Below are positions 47,189 to 57,956 of a DNA stretch of 64,000 nt, one piece after another. This DNA comes from Akebia trifoliata (lineage: Eukaryota > Streptophyta > Magnoliopsida > Ranunculales > Lardizabalaceae): positions 18,099,021 through 18,163,020 of the forward strand of contig CM030718.1 in NCBI GenBank assembly GCA_017979445.1. The letters are read 5' to 3'. Each line of letters opens with the position of its first letter. The first letter of the stretch is position 1. The translations under genes and the position numbers were made by a program. The notes under the pieces are model-generated. The model did no database searches and was not told the origin of the DNA. It saw only the letters and a program-made list of their open reading frames with translations.

Positions 47189-48638
47189 TGAAAGCGCCTT
47201 CGATCCGCGAGGTGTGCGGATCCACTTTTGACCCTTGAGGTTTGGGAGTCGCCACCTAGTTATTATGGTCTAGGAACCAAACTGACTCTAAAATGGATAA
47301 AAAACTAATCTACTACAGAAAATCTGAATTCGGGGATCATGTTACGGGGTTGGAAGGTGTTAGGCACCAACCCCGTCCGGCCAATGCCAGTCTCTACTTA
47401 TCCCAAGTAAGACTACATTGCTAATAACCAAAACCTAGATAAAAAAATAGAAAAATGCTACCTTCGATACGCAAAGTTTCTATTCCCTCAGATCTGGTGA
47501 AACTGCTCCTTGTACCGTACTCCTTGCTTTATTCTGTTTCTGGATCTGATTTCTGATCTCCGAGGCAAGGTATCTCCTTCTTGGATCTGGATGCTTTGAA
47601 TTTATTATGGATTTTTTTGGTGTTTTTGAAATGTTTCTAGGTGTTTTTTAGGCTAAAATCAAAGTAGGGGTATTAGGTAAGGAGTTGGGACTCCAAAATT
47701 AGGATTTTGGGAAGGTTGTGGAGGCTTCTTCACCTACTTTTTCTAGGATTTTTTCTATGATACGAAAATAGGGTATGGAGGTTCCTTTTTATAAAGTTTC
47801 TTAGAAGCATTAAGGTTTTATTAGGATTTCTTTTAGGATTTCTTTTAGGGTTTCAATTAGGGTTTAGACTTTGGTCTCATGAGATGGACTTAGTCTTTAG
47901 GGTTTTAATTTAGGGTTTTGACTTTTAGTCTTATGAGATTGACTTGATTAGTTTACATTAGGGTTTTGATATAGGGTTTTGACTTTTAGTCTTATGAGAT
48001 TGACTTGATTAGTATTTTGATTTAGGGTTTTGACTTTAGTCTTATGAGATTGACTTTAACACTTTGACTTTAGTCTTTCTTGGTTGACTTTAATGTTTTG
48101 ACTTTAGCCTTACTTGACTTTGGTCTTACTTGATTGACTTTAATGTTTCACTTTACATTTTTTTAATGATTTATTTATTAATTTTGAAAATTTTAATTGT
48201 TAAAGTTGTAAAATTACTGTTTTGCCCTCGGAGAGGATTTTTTACGTTTTAAGTCATTTTTCAATGTTTTAGGATGTTTTGGAATCCGTTTTTCGTAAGG
48301 AATTCAATGAGAATGTTAGTTTTTGTCATTTATGAAATTTTTGTGTGAAATGATTATGAATTTTATGAGGGGTATTTTGATAATTTGATTATTTTTAGTG
48401 ATTTTTATCGTGAAGCTTCTTTTTGGTCTGCAAGATGATGATTTCTATGTTCCTGGGGTCGTATTTTCCTAGCGTAGCGTGGTTTCTAAGTTTTGTCAGT
48501 TCGAGATACCTCATCCGGATTTCTGAAACATATCTGGTAACAAAATAAAGCATTGGAATAAACATCCATCATTGGGAACCATTACGATCGGGTTGACGAG
48601 TTGATGAATCAGGCGAGTGCAAAAATGGGGTGTCTACA
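47189..48638 (-). repeat. 3' LTR of the gag-only element
   Basis: Its left end (minus-strand 3' end) is the complement of GCGCTTTCA and its right end that of TGTAGACACCCC. The minus-strand TATAAAAAGG lies near 47793-47784. AGGGTTT and GACTTTAGTCTTATGAGATT repeats fill 47800-48150. The adjacent 48639-48650 (GATGCCCCTCTT on this strand) is the polypurine tract. Confidence 0.93.
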
Positions 48639-48650
48639 GATGCCCCTCTT

Positions 48651-51600
48651 TGGTAGAGGGTTGAAGCAAACTAGATAGCAAATCTATTTCGGTAGATAGT
48701 GCGATATCCGAATGCCAAAGCTAGTGACAGTTTATTTTTGCAACCTGATTTGGTAGTTCGTCAGGGCGTCCAGATCCTTGAAGGTAAGTTCTCCCTAGAC
48801 TAAAAATGTCAAATCCTCGAATTTTGAAAAATTCTCCTTGACTTATGTTAACATGCACGTGTGTGCAATGGTGTGATGCTCACGAAATAATCTATCGGAT
48901 CATTGAGATTAATCCCTCATCGATAACAACAAATGTCAAGTCCTGGAGATCTTCTCTCGCCGACAATGATGATTCAAACTGGAATGTATATATGCAATGA
49001 AATCAATCATACGATATTTGAATTATGACAAGTTTGAAAAAATGAGATAATCATAACACAATCAGAATCAAGTGATGTAGGAACTTCATTAAATCCTATC
49101 AAAATTCTTTTTTTTTTTTTTTTTAGAGTAAGAAAAAGTTTGAGTCTCGTTTATCGAACTCGCGTTAAGGTTGATAGGAACTTAAAAATCCTGTTAAAAA
49201 TTGGAGTCTCGTTTCTCGGACTTGAATTGAGATTTATAGGAACTTAAACAATCCTATTTCAAATGGTTGGAGTCTTGTTTTTCGGACTCGAACTGAGGTT
49301 TACAGGAACTTAAACAATCCCGTTAATTCATTCTATGATTCAAACAAAGCTGGGGTCTCGTTTCTCGGACTCTGGCTAAGGTTCATAGGAACTTAAAAAA
49401 TCCTGTTAATTCACAGTTGGAGTCTCGCTTGTCGGACTCGAACTTGCTGGAGCCACGTTTCTCGGGCTAAGGTTTGTAGGAACTTAAACAATCCTGTTAA
49501 CTCATTTTATGATTCAAAAACGGTTAGAGTCTCGTTTCTCAGACTCGAACTTGCTGGAGCTACATTTCTCTGGCTTGGGTTTGCAGGAACTTAAACAATC
49601 CTATTAACTCATTTTATGATTCAAAGGAGCTGGAGTCTTGTTTCTCGGACTCGAACTCAATGGAGCCACGCTTCTCGGGCTTGGATCAATTAAAGATTCA
49701 GTATTATCGAACTCAACGATTAATAAATTGACCTTTTATTGACTTATCATGCATCTGGATTCATAATTATGATTGGGCTTCGCCGGACTTTTAAGCTTTT
49801 GAATAAGATTTTTCCTTTTGATCATGGGATCAAGAATGCAAATTTCAGAATCGAAGTTAGTCTCAAAAATGTCCCTAGTTTCAAAGTTGACTTACATCTG
49901 AAACTTGACTGTGAAACTGATGGGCTGGATTACATTTGAAAAGTATGGAAAAGGGACTATGGACTCCAATAAATGAAAGACAAAAGAATTGACATTCCTT
50001 TAAATTCAAGACTCTTGAGATTATCATATGTGCAATAAGGAAATGATCATTCTCTTTCGAATTTCTTTTTGAAAAATGCTTGAGCTAGGCTTTGATAAAT
50101 ATTGAAATATAAGATCTTCCTCTTTAAAGTGGTCAATGAATCTACATTTCCCATTAGCAGATGCTACTAAAGATCTTGTAATGTTCAAAATAAAGGCTTC
50201 TGAGTTTCTTCAACTTCAATATTGTCTTGAACAATTTTCTACATTCTCCAACTTCTGTGTAAGCTTTTATTCTGAATTTTCTTTCTTGGTGGGATCTTTC
50301 CTTCGATTTGATGATGTCCTAATTTTTTCCTAGATCGCCTGTTCAGGTTTTCAATCTAGCGGGCTTTGTTTTTCTTTTTTTGACGATGCCTTGATTTTTG
50401 CCTAGATCGCCTTTTCAGGTTTTCAACCTAACAGTCTTGTTTTTTTTTTTTGTTATGCCCTAACTTTTGCCTAAGTCGTCCTTTCGGATTTTCAACTTAG
50501 CGGGCTTCTTTGTTTTTGATGATCTTGGATACTCAACTTGACAACTTTTGGTTCTCTGGACCTTAACCAAATCAATTAACATTCAGGAGGACTTAGTAGG
50601 TGGGCTTAGGACATGGTTTAGAAAGAAAATGTATAAGGCTCAACTTCCCAAAATGCCCCTAGTATGACATTCTTTTTTTTAGACAACTCTCTTAAGTCTC
50701 TTTCTTTCTAATGCCCCTAGTTAGGCATTTTTGTCATCATTTTTTTATTCTTTTTTTTTCAATGCCCCTAGTTTGGGTTTCTTTTCTTTTCCTTCAATTC
50801 TTTTGATTCTCTTCTTCTAATACCCCTTTTTTGGTATTATTTTCTTTTGCACATTTCAACAGGGGATTTTCCCTTTCGATGACACTTTCCTTAAGAGAAT
50901 GTATATTTTATTTTTTGTTGTGACCGGGCCTGAAGTAACTTCTCAGGTTGCCTACGTACCCCAAATCATTTTTTTTCTTTTTGGGATCAGGTCAAAACGT
51001 AGTTCATACAAGATTTCCCTCCCAAGGTAAGTTGATATGGTTTAGAAAGAGAAAGACTATTGAATTTTTTTAGAGGCTGCAAGGGGCTAAAGAGGGTCAT
51101 TTTTCTTTCTTGGCAAGATAAGAGAATAGTTTGGCCAAAGAAGGCCTCCTTTAGTGAAAGTTACTTGATCTGGTCAAGGTTCTGGGAATTCAATGTCTTG
51201 ATTACTTTGTTGAGCGAGATCTTCTTTTGAGAATAAACCGCTTTCAATCTTCTTTTGAGAATGAACTGCTTTCAATCTTCCTTTGTAAAATATGATTAAG
51301 TTTTCCGCATTCGACTGTTCAGTTCTTCCATAACTCCGAGAAAATCCTTTATCCTTTATGAGGGATTTCTTCGTGAAAATCTTGGCATCTTTGTCGACGG
51401 TTTCAATTACATCATTCCTGATGATCTTTGGCTTTGATGTTCACTCTTGACAGTAAGTTCTGATCCATTTTGGTGCAATCCGAAAGGTAAAATAGTGTTC
51501 GCATGTACCATATCCTCATGAGATCATATGCACTTCTTGAGTGTACTCTCCTATTCCAATATTTATCAAGTTCAATTAGTGAGCTCTGAGTCATTCTTCA

Positions 51601-51822
51601 TGTTAGATTTTATGTTCACATTATTATTGCACGCATGATAATCAAAAGCTTCTTACTTTATTGGAATAAAAAGACATAGACCTACCAACTTGACTAAAAA
51701 ATAAATCTTAACATAATGGAACTGACCGATTGAATTTAAAGACTGACGCAACTGACACTTTCGAAAAAAAAAAAACTGAAAATAGGGATATGATTCTGAA
51801 TGGAAGGACATAGCACTAGGGT
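48651..51822 (-). other. 3' untranslated region of the gag-only element
   Basis: There is no pol coding on either strand. It contains the 49137-49690 array, a second group of three ~65-bp units (50310-50515, with AGATCGCC and GGTTTTCAA), and the GTTGCCTACGTACCCC phrase near 50950. The latter two are shared with the outer element's 3' region at 58480-58700 and 58130-58170. Open frames here are short and unconserved. Confidence 0.7.
49137..49690 (-). repeat. variable-length tandem array, about seven units of 60-108 bp
   Basis: Units begin near 49137, 49201, 49267, 49351, 49417, 49525 and 49630 with GGAGTCTCGTTTCTCGGACT and contain AGGAACTTAAACAATCCTGT. Longer units have an added GGAGCCACGTTTCTCGGGCT copy and CATTTTATGATTCAAA. 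The array has higher-order structure with partial units. Confidence 0.85.
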
Positions 51823-53283
51823 CTATGCCACTTTGGATATCTTCATGGGGGATGATTCAGGCTCGTCTGCTTTTGCCATACCTTCATGTTCTGATTCAAG
51901 CTTGTTTGACGCTGAATAACCCATTACTTTCATATTGTCCTTGCTTTTCAATTCTGTCATTGTCTCAGGACAGATGAGCCCATTCTGGCATGATAAAGAT
52001 GCACTATCAAGACCAATCAAGTGGATAAAAGAAGCTGGGTCAACTGATTCAGGTTTGGACATGGATATTAGATTCAGAGTAGGAGGGGGTTGATTTTGAA
52101 AAGTAGGCAAAGGGTTAGTTTTGACATTAGGCGCGGTAGGAGCATGTATGGTAACTTTCCCTTGTTCGATAAGGTCTTGGATAGCATGGCGGAGGGTAAT
52201 GCACCTATCCAGAACATGGCCAGGCATTTGATGGAATTCACAGAATTGCCCATTGTCCAAGTTTGGAGGGAGAGGGTTAGGCAACGGCTTGGGTTGTAAC
52301 GGTGTCAATAGTCCCCTTTTCATTAGTTTTTGGTAGGCAACACTAAGGGACATCCCGAGATTGGAGAATTGTCTCCTAGGCTTGGCTTATGAGGATTGAG
52401 TGGTTTGAGGAGCTAGGACAAAAGAGGTGTGGGCCACTTGCAAGGAATTTGTACTGGGTTTGAAGTGTTTGGGTTTTGACTCAGACGAGTTGCCAAAAAG
52501 TCCCGAAGAGTAGGCATCCTCGACTTGATTTCCGGCTTCAAGAAGAGATTGAAATGTAGGCAAGTATTGAGGCATCAAGTACTTGGCATAATTGGGAGTA
52601 AGATTCCTGAGGATGATCTTAACTTGCTCTTTTTCTTGAGGTCGATCCCATAACTGAGCGACTTTAGCTCTCCATCGAGCAATGAATTCTGTGAAGGTTT
52701 CCCCGGGCTTCTGCTTAGTTGTTTCTAGATCTCTTCTTGTGAGTTCAATGTCCGTGTTAAAGGAGTATCGACCAATGAACTCTTTCATCAATTCATGCCA
52801 TGTTCTTACTCGAGACGAGTCTAGTGACATTAACCAGCGTAAGGCAGGACCTGTAAAGGTTCTCTGAAAAAGTTGGGCCATCTGTTCTTCACTCAGACCC
52901 TGAGACTGCATGATGCCGACATATATTTTCAAGTGAGTCCTAGGGCATCCAGTCCCATCAAATTTATCCAAATCTGGTATTGTGAACTTTTCTGGCAGAC
53001 GGACTGTAGGAAATAATGTCATTGCCCCTAATCCAATGGCGAGATCGTCAGGATCCTTGATATTCTTCAATGCAGTTTCTACCTGAGTTATTCGATGAGC
53101 TAATACAGGGTCAAAGGACACTTGATCATCTTCAAAATCTTCAACCAGATCAAACACGGACTGAGGTTCTACAACTTTATCCTTTTTCTTTTCAGTCTTC
53201 AAGGCCTCAATTTGTGTCTGAACAGAAGCAATAATCTGCGCTTGAAAGGAGTCCAAAATCTGACGGAGTGTTGCTTCATCCAT
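51823..53283 (-). pseudogene. gag of the gag-only Ogre-type element, one in-frame stop
   Basis: The frame opens at MDEATLRQILDSFQAQI, runs 298 codons to a TAA (52389-52387) and continues in the same frame to 51823, 487 codons in all. Visible parts: an N-terminal helical segment; PEKFTIPDLDKFDGTGCPRT (~residue 95); the core motif WHELMKEFIGRYSFN with WRAKVAQLWDRPQEKEQV (the retrotransposon gag domain of Tat elements); and a C-terminal CEFHQMPGHVLDRC, the zinc-binding form used by this clade. The reading frame is otherwise clean, so the stop may be recent, or read through at low level. Gag packages the RNA. No downstream pol frame exists. Confidence 0.9.
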
Positions 53284-55796
53284 TGTACTTGTTTCTTCTT
53301 GTGGAGAGTGTTAACTACTTGGACTTGACAAAGGTACTTTGGTGAGACGACTCTTTTCACGGACCCAAAGTGGCACGGTTGGTTTAGAACGTCGATGAGC
53401 AATTATTACCTAATTAGAAGTAAATCAGGATCAACTATTGACTCGGAAGGTTGGATTCTTAACCACATGATAAAAAGAAATTTGACATGATTTAGCCCAA
53501 GTCCGGTTGTAAACATTAAGTCCAAATGCATTATAAGTCTATAAAGACCACAAGGGTGAAAAAAGTTAATTACGGGTCTACCCCTGGTTGGGGTTGAATC
53601 TTGGGTCAGATTAATTAGTTTGACCTCCTGATTGCATTTTTTCGATATGAGCTAGGCTGAATCTTTGAACCTAAAAACCAATTGGTCTAATTGATTTGAT
53701 GTTGTTCAGTTAGATCCATTTGTCAATTGGGCCAACTGGTTTAATTGGTTCAAATTGATTTGTGTATTTTACCAGTTGGGTCGGACCGATATTGCGGGTT
53801 TAATTTGAACGGTGTGGATCGGTCCGCCCACTTACCTTTTGGTTAGATTAAATGGAGCAACCCGGGAACACCCACGATAAGTTCGAGTCGTGGCTTACAG
53901 GGAAGGTTTCTAGATTCTAAGCTTACTACGTGCAATGCATTTTATCTGGCCACCCTTGCCCAAGCACACCTATATACCTTTCGATACGTGGTGACTTGGT
54001 TTGATATACCGCATAGGTGATAATCTAAAACCTCAATTCACTTCTCTGAAGCCAAAAACAGCCAGTTTGATCTCCAGTTGAGAGGTGGCACACAATACTG
54101 AGCAAGGGCCCACTTAAATACCTCTCGTCTAGAATAGACGTAGTCTATCCCCCTCGTACAGTAGGGTACAACGGGGCAAGATCTGCTTAGGCACCGGTTT
54201 TGACCAATAAGTGCAATTGATATACTTAGATTATCTTTTATACCTACGGGTACGAGTCAAGGGTTGTAGCTTTCATAAATGGTTTGGCATCCCACGAAGA
54301 GACCGACCACGTACTAGTATTACGTTGGCAATCGGGACATGTGACTGTGTGGCTTACAATAGGTCAAAGGCTCAGGTTGCTCCAGCCTGGGTGCATCAAT
54401 ATACTTATCAGAATCACCTCATTAGACGGTATTGATGCCCCCAGTTTGATATACCCCAAGGTACGTGACTGGAGTTGTGGTTTTCATGAATGACGTCGCA
54501 TCTCCGAAGAGACCGGGCCACGCATTAGTGCCACGTTGGCTATATGGGACGTGTAAGTGCACAAAACAGTAAACGTGCATGTGGTGTGTGCAAAATAGGG
54601 TGGGGTATGCCCGGGGCCTTTTTCAAACACGTGGGCCCATGGGCCAGATTATGTCATCACATATGTATATCAAATGAATATTGATCAAGAAAATAATCCA
54701 AAACCCATTACATCGAAATTAAGATGAAATCAAACACATCACAAATATATCTGTCAAGATCATGGCAAATCAATTAATGAGCTATGGCATGTAATAATTG
54801 ATCAAACAAACATTGCAATAGGCATAATTTTTATAATTTTTAAGGTCCAATCAATGATCACTTTTGGGTGATCCAAAATAAATCGAGATTCCAATATGTG
54901 TTACATTGATGATAGAATAACAATGGTTGAGATGAGCTCACTCTCAAGAACATTAATTGTGCCAACATTAGATAAATTCAGATTTTCTGTGAATTAGGAA
55001 AATACAATCTGAACTTGCATCGATGATATCTAAGGCTCCTGATAACGAAATCGAGTGAACTCAAGTTCTAAATTAATCTACTCGATGAAATCTACATTTT
55101 ATTAATAGGTGTCCAGACTTAGTTCTCACCAGAATGTTCTATAAAAACGTTTCAACGTTGCTATCCCAACTTTCATTCAGAAATAATTCCAGATTTACAG
55201 ATTGAACTTGCATCGATGATATCTAAGGCTTTCGATAACGAAATTGAGTGAACTCAAGTTCTAAATTAATCTACTCGATGAAATCTACGTTTTATTAATA
55301 GGCTCCCAGACTTAATTCTTACTAAAATATTCTGTAAAAATGTTTTAACGTTGCTGTCCCAACTTTCATTCAGAAATAATTTCAGATTTACAGATTGAAC
55401 TTGCATCGATGATATCTAAGGCTTCCGATAACGAAATTGAGTGAACTCAGATTCTAAATTAATCTACTTGACGAGATCTATATTTTATTAAGAGGTTCTC
55501 AGACCTAATTCTCATCAGAATATTCTCTAAAAACGTTTTAATATTTCTGTCCAACCTTCATCATTCCATCATTTTCATAGGTCAATTTGAATCTTTCATT
55601 ATTTAGGGGTCATCAAAAAGTGATCCTTAATTGGAAAAAGAAAAAAAAATGCAATACCCAAAATCATCTACAATCAAGATAAAAAATAAATAAACAAAAA
55701 AAAAAAATAAAATAAATCCAACTAAATAAAAAAAAAACTAGGTCATCTTGGCAATGCTCCCATACTTGGGGTTTTTCAAGTTTGATCCTCAATAGT
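53284..55796 (-). other. 5' leader of the gag-only element
   Basis: The segment 53870-54660 matches the leader of the outer Ogre element in inverted orientation (43816-42960). Other parts are AT-rich or repetitive. The short open frames 54211-54435 and 54284-54493 are on the plus strand within this leader and look fortuitous. Confidence 0.65.
55011..55565 (-). repeat. 193-bp tandem repeat, three copies, in the leader
   Basis: GAACTTGCATCGATGATATC occurs at 55011, 55204 and 55397, exactly 193 bases apart. The copies are close to each other in sequence. They contain GAGTGAACTCA and CAACTTTCATTCAGAAATAA. Confidence 0.92.
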
Positions 55797-55813
55797 CCCC
55801 AGCGGAGTCGCCA
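55797..55813 (-). other. primer binding site of the gag-only element
   Basis: Read on the minus strand it is TGGCGACTCCGCTGGGG, one base after the LTR end. It is the same site as in the outer Ogre element with one difference. Confidence 0.82.
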
Positions 55814-55814
55814 C

Positions 55815-57252
55815 TGAAAGCGCCCTCGATCCGCGAGGTGTGCGGATCCACTTTTGACCCTTGAGGTTTGGGAGTCGCCACTTAGTTATTATGGTCTAGG
55901 AACCAAACTGACTCTAAAATGGATAAAAAAAACTAATCTACTACAGAAAATCTGAATCCGAGGATCATGTTACGGGGTTGGAAGGTGTTAGGCACCAACC
56001 CCGCTCGGCCAATGCCGGTCTCTACTTATCCCAAGTAAGACTACATTGCTAATGACCAAAACCTAGATAAAAAAATAGAAAAATACTACCTTCGATACGC
56101 AAAGGTTCTATTCCCTCAGATCTAGTGAAACTGCTCCTTGTACCGTACTCCTTACTTTGTTCTGTTTCTGGATCTGATTTCTGATCTCCGAGGCAAGGTA
56201 TCTCCTTCTTGGATCTGGATGCTTTGAATTTATTATGAATTTTTCGGGTGTTTTTGAAAGGTTTCTAGGTGTTTTTTAGGCTAAAATCAAAGTAGTGATG
56301 TTAGGTAAGGAGTTGGGACTCCAAAATTAGGGTTTTGGAAAGGTTGTGGAGGCTTCTTCACCTATTTTTTCTAGGGTTTTTTCTATGATACGAAAATAGG
56401 GTATGGAGGCTCCTTTTTATAAAGTTTCTTAGAAGCATTAGGGTTTTATTAGGGTTTCTTTTAGGGTTTCAATTAAGGTTTAGACTTTGGTCTCATGAGA
56501 TGGACTTAGTCTTTAGGCTTTTAATTTAGGATTTTGACTTTTAGTCTTATGAGATTGACTTGATTAGTTTACATTAGGGTTTTGATATAGGGTTTTGACT
56601 TTTAGTCTTATGAGATTGACTTGATTAGTATTTTGATTTAGGATTTTGACTTTAGTCTTATGAGATTGACTTTAACACTTTGATTTTAGTCTTTCTTGGT
56701 TGACTTTAATGTTTTGACTTTAGCCTTACTTGACTTTGGTCTTACTTGATTGACTTTAATGTTTCACTTTACATTTTTTTAATGATTTATTTATTAATTT
56801 GAAATTTTAATTGTTAAAGTTGTAAAATTACTGTTTTGCCCTCGGAGAGGATTTTTTACGTTTTAAGTCATTTTTCAATGTTCTAGGATGTTTTGGAATC
56901 AGTTTTTCGTAAGGAATTCAATGAGAATGTTAGTTTTTGTCATTTATGAAATTTTTGTGTGAAATGATTATGAATTTTATGAGGGGTATTTTGGTAATTT
57001 GATTATTTTTAGTGATTTTTATCATGAAGCTTCTTTTTGGTCTGCAAGATGATGATTTCTATGTTCTTGGGGTCGTATTTTCCTAGCGTAGCATGGTTTC
57101 TAAGTTTTGTCAGTTCGAGATACCTCATCCGGATTTCTGAAACATATCTGATAACAAAATAAAGCATTGGAATAAACATCCATCATTGGGAACCATTGCG
57201 ATCGGGTTGACGAGTTGATTAATCAGGCGAGTGCAAAAATGGGGTGTCTACA
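55815..57252 (-). repeat. 5' LTR of the gag-only element
   Basis: It starts (minus strand) at 57252 with TGTAGACACCCC and ends at 55815 with GCGCTTTCA. The minus-strand TATAAAAAGG is near 56420. It is almost the same as the partner LTR, with scattered substitutions and a few short indels. Confidence 0.93.
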
Positions 57253-57956
57253 CCGGCATCGCAAATCATCACCTTACCGTCCTCAGATTAGTGGAGCAGT
57301 TGAAGCAGCTCGTAAGAGTTTCAAGATAATCATCAAGAAAATGTGTTAATCACACTGGGATTAGTTAGAAAAATTACCATTCACACTAGGGGCACATCAT
57401 ACTTTAATGCAATCCTCTATTGGAGCTATTCCCTGCTCTCTAGTATATGATATGGAAGTAATTTTGCTAGTTAAATTGGAAATCATATATTTCAAGGTCT
57501 TGATGGAAAGTCAATTGCTAGAAACAGACTAGACTCGTCATTGGGTACAAAGAGTTAAACTTGATTAAAGAAAAACAACTTTGGGTGCAAACTTATCAAA
57601 GAAGAATCGCTCGCACATTTGACAAGAAAGTTAAAGTTCGCTACTTTAAAAGTCAAGGATTTAACCAGCAGACTTCAAAGAAAACTAAGTACTCCTCTTC
57701 GACCATAGGAGGAAGTCTGAACTTAATTGGAGAAATTCATCTATCGACAAAAAAACACTACTTTGGAAAATCATCAGATTTCAAAGAAAATCGGGCACCT
57801 ATTTTTGACCCTAAAGGAAAGTTCAAACCAAATTGGGGAGGTCCGTTCATCATCAAGGAAATATTACCAGGAAAAGTTGTCAGACTTCAAGATCATGATG
57901 GAATCGAATTACCAGAACCAACCAACCTTGACCAAATCAAACGGTACTACATTTAA
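57253..57956 (+). pseudogene. integrase core end and C-terminus of the outer Ogre element
   Basis: Directly after the CCGGC copy the integrase frame resumes with SSPYRPQISGAVEAARKSFK (family form: PYRPQTNGAVEAANK). Stops and shifts follow near 57345-57560. The last part is open (57561-57956): KGKFKPNWGGPFIIKEILPGK is the usual C-terminal fold, and it ends LDQIKRYYI with TAA 57954-57956. This piece and 46690-47183 belong to one gene separated by the 10-kb insertion. Confidence 0.82.

Larger units (their letters stand above)
47189..57252 (-). mobile_element. gag-only Ogre-type LTR retrotransposon, 10 kb, non-autonomous
   Basis: Minus-strand LTRs at 57252-55815 (5') and 48638-47189 (3') are flanked by CCGGC (47184-47188, 57253-57257). 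A primer site follows the 5' LTR and a polypurine tract precedes the 3' LTR. A single gag frame (53283-51823, one stop) lies between a 2.5-kb leader and a 3.2-kb 3' region. No protease, RT, RNase H or integrase is present, yet both ends are complete. This is the layout of non-autonomous derivatives that keep gag (called TR-GAG in the literature). In the first ~245 bases I count about nine differences between its LTRs by eye. Confidence 0.9.

Noticed and set aside
54211..54493. Two overlapping plus-strand frames in the leader of the gag-only element
   Set aside because: They are antisense to the element and the matching frame in the outer element (43540-43199) differs in length and sequence. 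The similarity comes from shared leader DNA.
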